Assembly (NCBI RefSeq): GCF_902491285.1
Contig: NZ_CABUHK010000017.1
Coordinates: 11,178-75,177 of the forward strand
Length of the DNA: 64,000 nt
Source of the DNA: an uncultured Bacteroides sp.
Lineage (GTDB): Bacteria; Bacteroidota; Bacteroidia; Bacteroidales; Bacteroidaceae
Direction: 5' to 3'
Shown here: piece after piece, positions 60,930 through 64,000 of the stretch
How the letters are laid out: every line of letters starts with the position of its first letter
How positions within the stretch are numbered: position 1 is the stretch's first letter
Notes under the pieces: generated by a model
The model's database searches: none
What the model was told of the DNA's origin: nothing
Seen by the model: only the letters and a program-made list of their open reading frames with translations
Position numbers and translations under genes: made by a program

Positions 60930-62039
60930 ATGGATTGGAAATTGATAGAAGATAAATCGTGGAGCTCACTCGAACAACAGTTCGGGTGGGTGCGCGAAAT
61001 GAATAACGTTCCGCAGGATACTCGTTATCATGCGGAAGGGAATGTAGCGGTACACACTCGTATGGTGTTGGAAGCATTGCAGCAATCTGCTGCTTATCAG
61101 TCTCTTTCTGCTTTGGAGAAAGAAATAGTATGGTCAGCCGCATTGTTGCATGATGTGGAGAAACGTTCGACCTCTGTGGATGAGGGAGAGGGGAGAGTGT
61201 CTGCCAAAGGACACGCCCGGAAAGGGGAATACACTGCCCGTACTATTTTATATCGGGATTGTCCTGCCCCCTTCCGTATTCGGGAACAGATTGCGTCTTT
61301 AGTCCGTTATCATGGGCTACCCATTTGGCTGATGGAAAAGCCGGATTCTGTAAAAAAGCTCTGCGAGGCTTCTTTGCGGGTAGATGCATTATTATTGAAG
61401 ATACTGTCCGAAGCCGATGTCAGGGGACGTGTCTGTGACGATAAAAAAGAGTTGTTGGAAGCTGTGGAACTATTTGAGATTTTCTGCCGCGAACAGGATT
61501 GTTGGAACAAACCGAGAGGGTTTGCCACTGATTATGCACGCTTTCATTACTTCCATACAGCGGGCAGTTATATTGATTATATCCCTCACGAACAGTTTAA
61601 ATGTGAAGTCACGATGTTGTCAGGGCTTCCGGGAATGGGGAAAGATTATTATATCCAATCTTCCGGCATGGATATGCCGGTGGTGAGCCTGGACGCCATT
61701 CGTCGAAAGTACAAATTGAGCCCTACGGACAAATCAGCGAACGGGTGGGTAGTGCAAACGGCAAAGGAAGAAGCCCGGACGTATCTTCGCAAAGGGCAGG
61801 ATTTTGTTTGGAATGCAACAAATATTACCCGTCAGATGCGGGCACAACTGATAGACTTGTTTGTGGATTATGGCGCAAAAGTGAAGATTGTCTATCTGGA
61901 ACAACCGTATCACACTTGGCGTCAACAGAATAAGAGCAGGGAATATGCACTTCCCGAATCCGTACTGGATAAGATGTTGGATAAACTGGAGATTCCTTTG
62001 TTGACGGAAGCGCATGAAGTGGTGTATCATGTGGTATAA
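60930..62039 (+). CDS. HD-domain phosphatase fused to a polynucleotide kinase
   Basis: 369 residues in two domains. The N-terminal HD domain (about 30-190) has His42, the His74-Asp75 pair (ALLHDVEKRS) and KGHARKGEYTAR. The C-terminal P-loop kinase (about 225-369) has GLPGMGKD at 232-239 and a DAIRRKY block. The combination matches the HD/PNK end-healing proteins known from Deinococcus RNA-repair loci: removal of 2',3'-cyclic or 3'-phosphate and 5'-OH phosphorylation. It starts 3 bp after the RNA ligase. Confidence 0.88.
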   Translation: MDWKLIEDKSWSSLEQQFGWVREMNNVPQDTRYHAEGNVAVHTRMVLEALQQSAAYQSLSALEKEIVWSAALLHDVEKRSTSVDEGEGRVSAKGHARKGEYTARTILYRDCPAPFRIREQIASLVRYHGLPIWLMEKPDSVKKLCEASLRVDALLLKILSEADVRGRVCDDKKELLEAVELFEIFCREQDCWNKPRGFATDYARFHYFHTAGSYIDYIPHEQFKCEVTMLSGLPGMGKDYYIQSSGMDMPVVSLDAIRRKYKLSPTDKSANGWVVQTAKEEARTYLRKGQDFVWNATNITRQMRAQLIDLFVDYGAKVKIVYLEQPYHTWRQQNKSREYALPESVLDKMLDKLEIPLLTEAHEVVYHVV

Positions 62040-62053
62040 TCAAGGAGTATTAT

Positions 62054-62114
62054 ACTCTGGCTTTTCAAACTATTTGCAAATTAATTTGCAGGATATTAGG
62101 AGAAAAGCCGGAGT
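62054..62114. terminator. Convergent-gene hairpin after the RNA-repair operon
   Basis: ACTCTGGCTTTTC (62054-62066) pairs with GAAAAGCCGGAGT (62102-62114) with one G-U pair. It lies between the operon end and the stop of the minus-strand gene, so it may stop both transcripts. Confidence 0.55.
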
Positions 62115-62120
62115 TATCAT

Positions 62121-62897
62121 TTATTTCTTGAGTATTCTCTTTAAATAGTCGATACTCGTTAAGTTCACTGTTTCGAAAACACCTTTATAAAACACGGCGA
62201 AGTTATTGAAGACACAAGGCAACTCCTTTGCTTTTTGTAGCGTATCCACTTGGATGAAAGATACAGGAACGTCATTTGTTTCACAATACTGTTTTATTCT
62301 GTCAATGTATTGAGAGATATAAGGGCATTGCATATCATGATAAATCGTCAGCTCTTTGTTTTCAATTTCTAGCTTCTTGGCGTTTGGCGCAAACTTGGGT
62401 GTTGTTCCGTCAAAAGAGAGAGCAAGCAATTCATATCCATTATCAGTAGTATCGACAACCTCAAAGCCGAACTTCTTGGCAAATGCCTGGTCGGAAAGCC
62501 AGCTCTTTTGTTTTTTTGACCCAAGCATACACACACCGGATTTACCTTTCTCTTTCGCATCAGCCAGACAATACTCCATGAGTGATTTTCCATACCCTTT
62601 TCCTTTGGGGCTACCCAGTACCCATAAACAATACAGATAATAATAGTTGTCGCCGACGATAGGAACCCAAGCTGTTTCAAGAGGGGCATATTCGATAAAA
62701 ACCGTAGCCTTTGCATTTAATTTTCTAAAGACATGACCTTCGTTGAGCCGGTCGGAAAGCCATTGGCGTTTGGCATCAATACCCGGATGAGACTTCTTAC
62801 TGCGGATAATGCAACATAAATGCTCGTCGGCAAGGTTTTCATTCGTCAGGTTTATAAAATCAGTATTCATGTGTACGTTTGTTTTAAGTTTGGACAT
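62121..62897 (-). CDS. YoaP-type N-acetyltransferase with thioredoxin-like C-terminal domain
   Basis: 258 residues from ATG 62897. The N-terminal GNAT domain has the acetyl-CoA loop LGSPKGKGYGKSLMEYCLADAKEKGKSG, and LTNENLADEHLCCIIRSKK near the start is typical of YoaP. The C-terminal part has a thioredoxin-like fold with LTIYHDMQCPYISQYIDRIKQYC (a CPYIxxY variant). The substrate is unknown. A -7 box TACATTTG lies on the minus strand at 62958-62965. Confidence 0.82.
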   Translation of the reverse strand: MSKLKTNVHMNTDFINLTNENLADEHLCCIIRSKKSHPGIDAKRQWLSDRLNEGHVFRKLNAKATVFIEYAPLETAWVPIVGDNYYYLYCLWVLGSPKGKGYGKSLMEYCLADAKEKGKSGVCMLGSKKQKSWLSDQAFAKKFGFEVVDTTDNGYELLALSFDGTTPKFAPNAKKLEIENKELTIYHDMQCPYISQYIDRIKQYCETNDVPVSFIQVDTLQKAKELPCVFNNFAVFYKGVFETVNLTSIDYLKRILKK

Positions 62898-63076
62898 TAT
62901 CAATTAGTAAGATGTAATTGAGCCTATCTACTATCATTGTTGATTGATTATGAATACAAATGTAGCGAATTTATGTGATAGTATACTTTCCTCGGAAGCT
63001 TTTTGTGCAAAACAGAAAAGTAAGAATCGCTATATGATATTCAGATGTAATTTGCAATGACAAAACAAGATTTAAG

Positions 63077-63370
63077 TTGATACTATCTAATAAGTTGTTA
63101 TTAAGTGATTTTGTTAGAAAGCATTCGCAGGCGGTTAAACTGTTGAATGCTTGGGTTGAGAAGGTATCGGAAGCTATCTGGCAGAGTCACAATGATGTAA
63201 AAGCCACATTTCCCTCGGCAGACTATGTAAAAAACGGTAGATATGTGTTCAATATAGGAGGGAACAAATATAGGATTGTGGCTGTTGTATTATTCGTCGG
63301 TGGAGTGATGGAACTGAGGTTTGTAGGTACTCACGAGGAATATGATAAAATAGATTGTTCAGAGATTTAA
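63077..63370 (+). CDS. higB: HigB-type mRNA-interferase toxin
   Basis: 97 residues of the HigB_toxin family. Family blocks are WVEKVSEAIWQSHNDVKATFPSADYV, GRYVFNIGGNKYRIVAVVLF and RFVGTHEEYDKID. The start is TTG 63077; the ATG at 63058 is in another frame and hits a stop at once. It is followed after 50 bp by its antitoxin, the toxin-first order of higBA. Confidence 0.88.
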   Translation: MILSNKLLLSDFVRKHSQAVKLLNAWVEKVSEAIWQSHNDVKATFPSADYVKNGRYVFNIGGNKYRIVAVVLFVGGVMELRFVGTHEEYDKIDCSEI

Positions 63371-63420
63371 TTTTTTGAGCAGTTAGTTGAATTGGGCTAA
63401 CCAACTTAATAAAAATAATT

Positions 63421-63828
63421 ATGGCAGACAAAAGCATCAACTGCATCACAACACGGGAACAGTATGATGAAATACGTTCTCGTATGGATGTATTAATTAA
63501 AGAAGCAACGAAAAAAGGATTGCTGGAGCCGGGAGAGGATAACGAATATGTTCGTGAAATATCCCGTCTTGCTAAACTAAGTGCAGAATATGAAGATAGT
63601 TTTTTGAATATTCTGCCTTTGAGAGTGAAAAATCCGCTTATTCAATGTATGGAAGACTATTTTTATAGTCGGAATTTAAAACGTAAGGATGCAGCGGAAT
63701 TATTGGGGGTAAATGAGTCTGTATTTAGTCAGATAATGAATGGAAAAAGAAAAATTTCCGTCTCGTTGGCTAAAAAGTTATATACAGATCTTAATATCAA
63801 TGCAGATTTGATAATTCAAAATTTGTAA
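63421..63828 (+). CDS. higA: HigA-type antitoxin
   Basis: 135 residues. The N-terminal half is helical. The C-terminal XRE helix-turn-helix is RKDAAELLGVNESVFSQIMNGKRKISVSLAKKL. It neutralises HigB and binds its own promoter. A strong terminator follows 12 bp after the stop. Confidence 0.9.
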   Translation: MADKSINCITTREQYDEIRSRMDVLIKEATKKGLLEPGEDNEYVREISRLAKLSAEYEDSFLNILPLRVKNPLIQCMEDYFYSRNLKRKDAAELLGVNESVFSQIMNGKRKISVSLAKKLYTDLNINADLIIQNL

Positions 63829-63840
63829 TAAGTAGAATAA

Positions 63841-63881
63841 TTCAATAAAGGGTAGGCTTATCAAGTCTACCCTTTATTGAA
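63841..63881. terminator. Terminator after higBA
   Basis: TTCAATAAAGGGTAG (63841-63855) and CTACCCTTTATTGAA (63867-63881) are exact inverted repeats of 15 bp. A/T-rich flanks allow use in both directions. Confidence 0.7.
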
Positions 63882-64000
63882 TTATTCAGAAAGAATTTGT
63901 TTGGAATCGCATGGACTTGAATAAAATATTCTACATAAGGTTCTTCGTCAAATTTGGTGGTAATCTCTTTTTTATTTCGATGGTTTTCCTCTTCTTCTTC
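63842..64000 (-). CDS. C-terminal end of a minus-strand reading frame (partial)
   Basis: One minus-strand frame is open from the window end to a TGA at 63842-63844 (EEEENHRNKKEITTKFDEEP...). It begins acidic and would end inside the terminator hairpin. No family was recognised; it may be chance. Confidence 0.3.
   Translation of the reverse strand, partial: EEEEENHRNKKEITTKFDEEPYVEYFIQVHAIPNKFFLNNSIKGRLDKPTLY

Noticed and set aside
62041..62120. Riboswitch-like fold
   Set aside because: It is a simple hairpin between convergent genes and is better explained as a terminator.
1..64000. tRNA, rRNA or tmRNA genes
   Set aside because: No cloverleaf with a T-loop GGTTCRAAT-type signature or rRNA text was recognised on either strand, including at the accessory-region borders.

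Overview
The window looks like a chromosomal segment of a gut Bacteroides. It carries SusC/SusD outer-membrane pairs, FecR/ECF-sigma signalling, lipoprotein signal peptides, and -7 boxes of the Bacteroides form TAnnTTTG. Few genes have strong Shine-Dalgarno sites. All calls come from reading the sequence; no database search was run.

Layout. 1-4846: end of an ABC efflux locus (two MacB/FtsX-type permeases and their ATPase). 4962-5066: a promoter followed by a terminator with no gene between them, a small-RNA candidate. 5214-19972: a one-direction sialic-acid utilisation locus. A GntR/FCD regulator with a large palindromic operator is followed by a NanM-type mutarotase, sialic acid aldolase, sialidase, MFS transporter, sialate O-acetylesterase, SusC/SusD pair, second (lipoprotein) sialidase and a PKD/LamG surface lipoprotein. 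Together they would release, de-acetylate, import and cleave sialic acid to ManNAc and pyruvate; the ManNAc-processing genes are not in this window. 20197-25278: GH130-family enzyme, GT4 glycosyltransferase, two membrane proteins and a maltose-acetyltransferase-like enzyme.

25621-31475: an A/T-rich 5.9-kb segment bounded by a 49-bp inverted repeat (48/49 matching). It holds an SDH/Clp-fold serine protease with a small partner, an IS1595-type transposase, a repeat-containing lipoprotein and a membrane-anchored protein of unknown role. 31536-32016: a 51-bp inverted repeat enclosing twelve consecutive 22-bp units in three sequence classes. 32335-42505: a XerD-like tyrosine recombinase followed by fifteen A/T-rich one-gene cassettes. 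At thirteen of the fifteen cassettes, the 3' site can form an attC-like hairpin whose first bases are complementary to the start of that same cassette, the hallmark of integron cassettes. This matches, from memory, the recombinase-associated acquired interbacterial defence (rAID-1) clusters described in Bacteroidales; several products resemble immunity-type proteins.

42700-48145: a TonB-dependent receptor with an HU-like N-terminal extension, a degenerate LytS-type kinase, an intact LytS-type kinase and a LytTR response regulator. 48159-57307: an ECF sigma/FecR/SusC(STN)/SusD locus followed by two paralogous exported metallophosphatases. 57448-57642: a thioredoxin remnant. 58149-62039: an RNA-repair operon (RtcB, PrfH, RNA ligase, HD plus polynucleotide kinase). 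62121-64000: a YoaP-type acetyltransferase, a HigB/HigA toxin-antitoxin pair and the end of an unidentified minus-strand reading frame.
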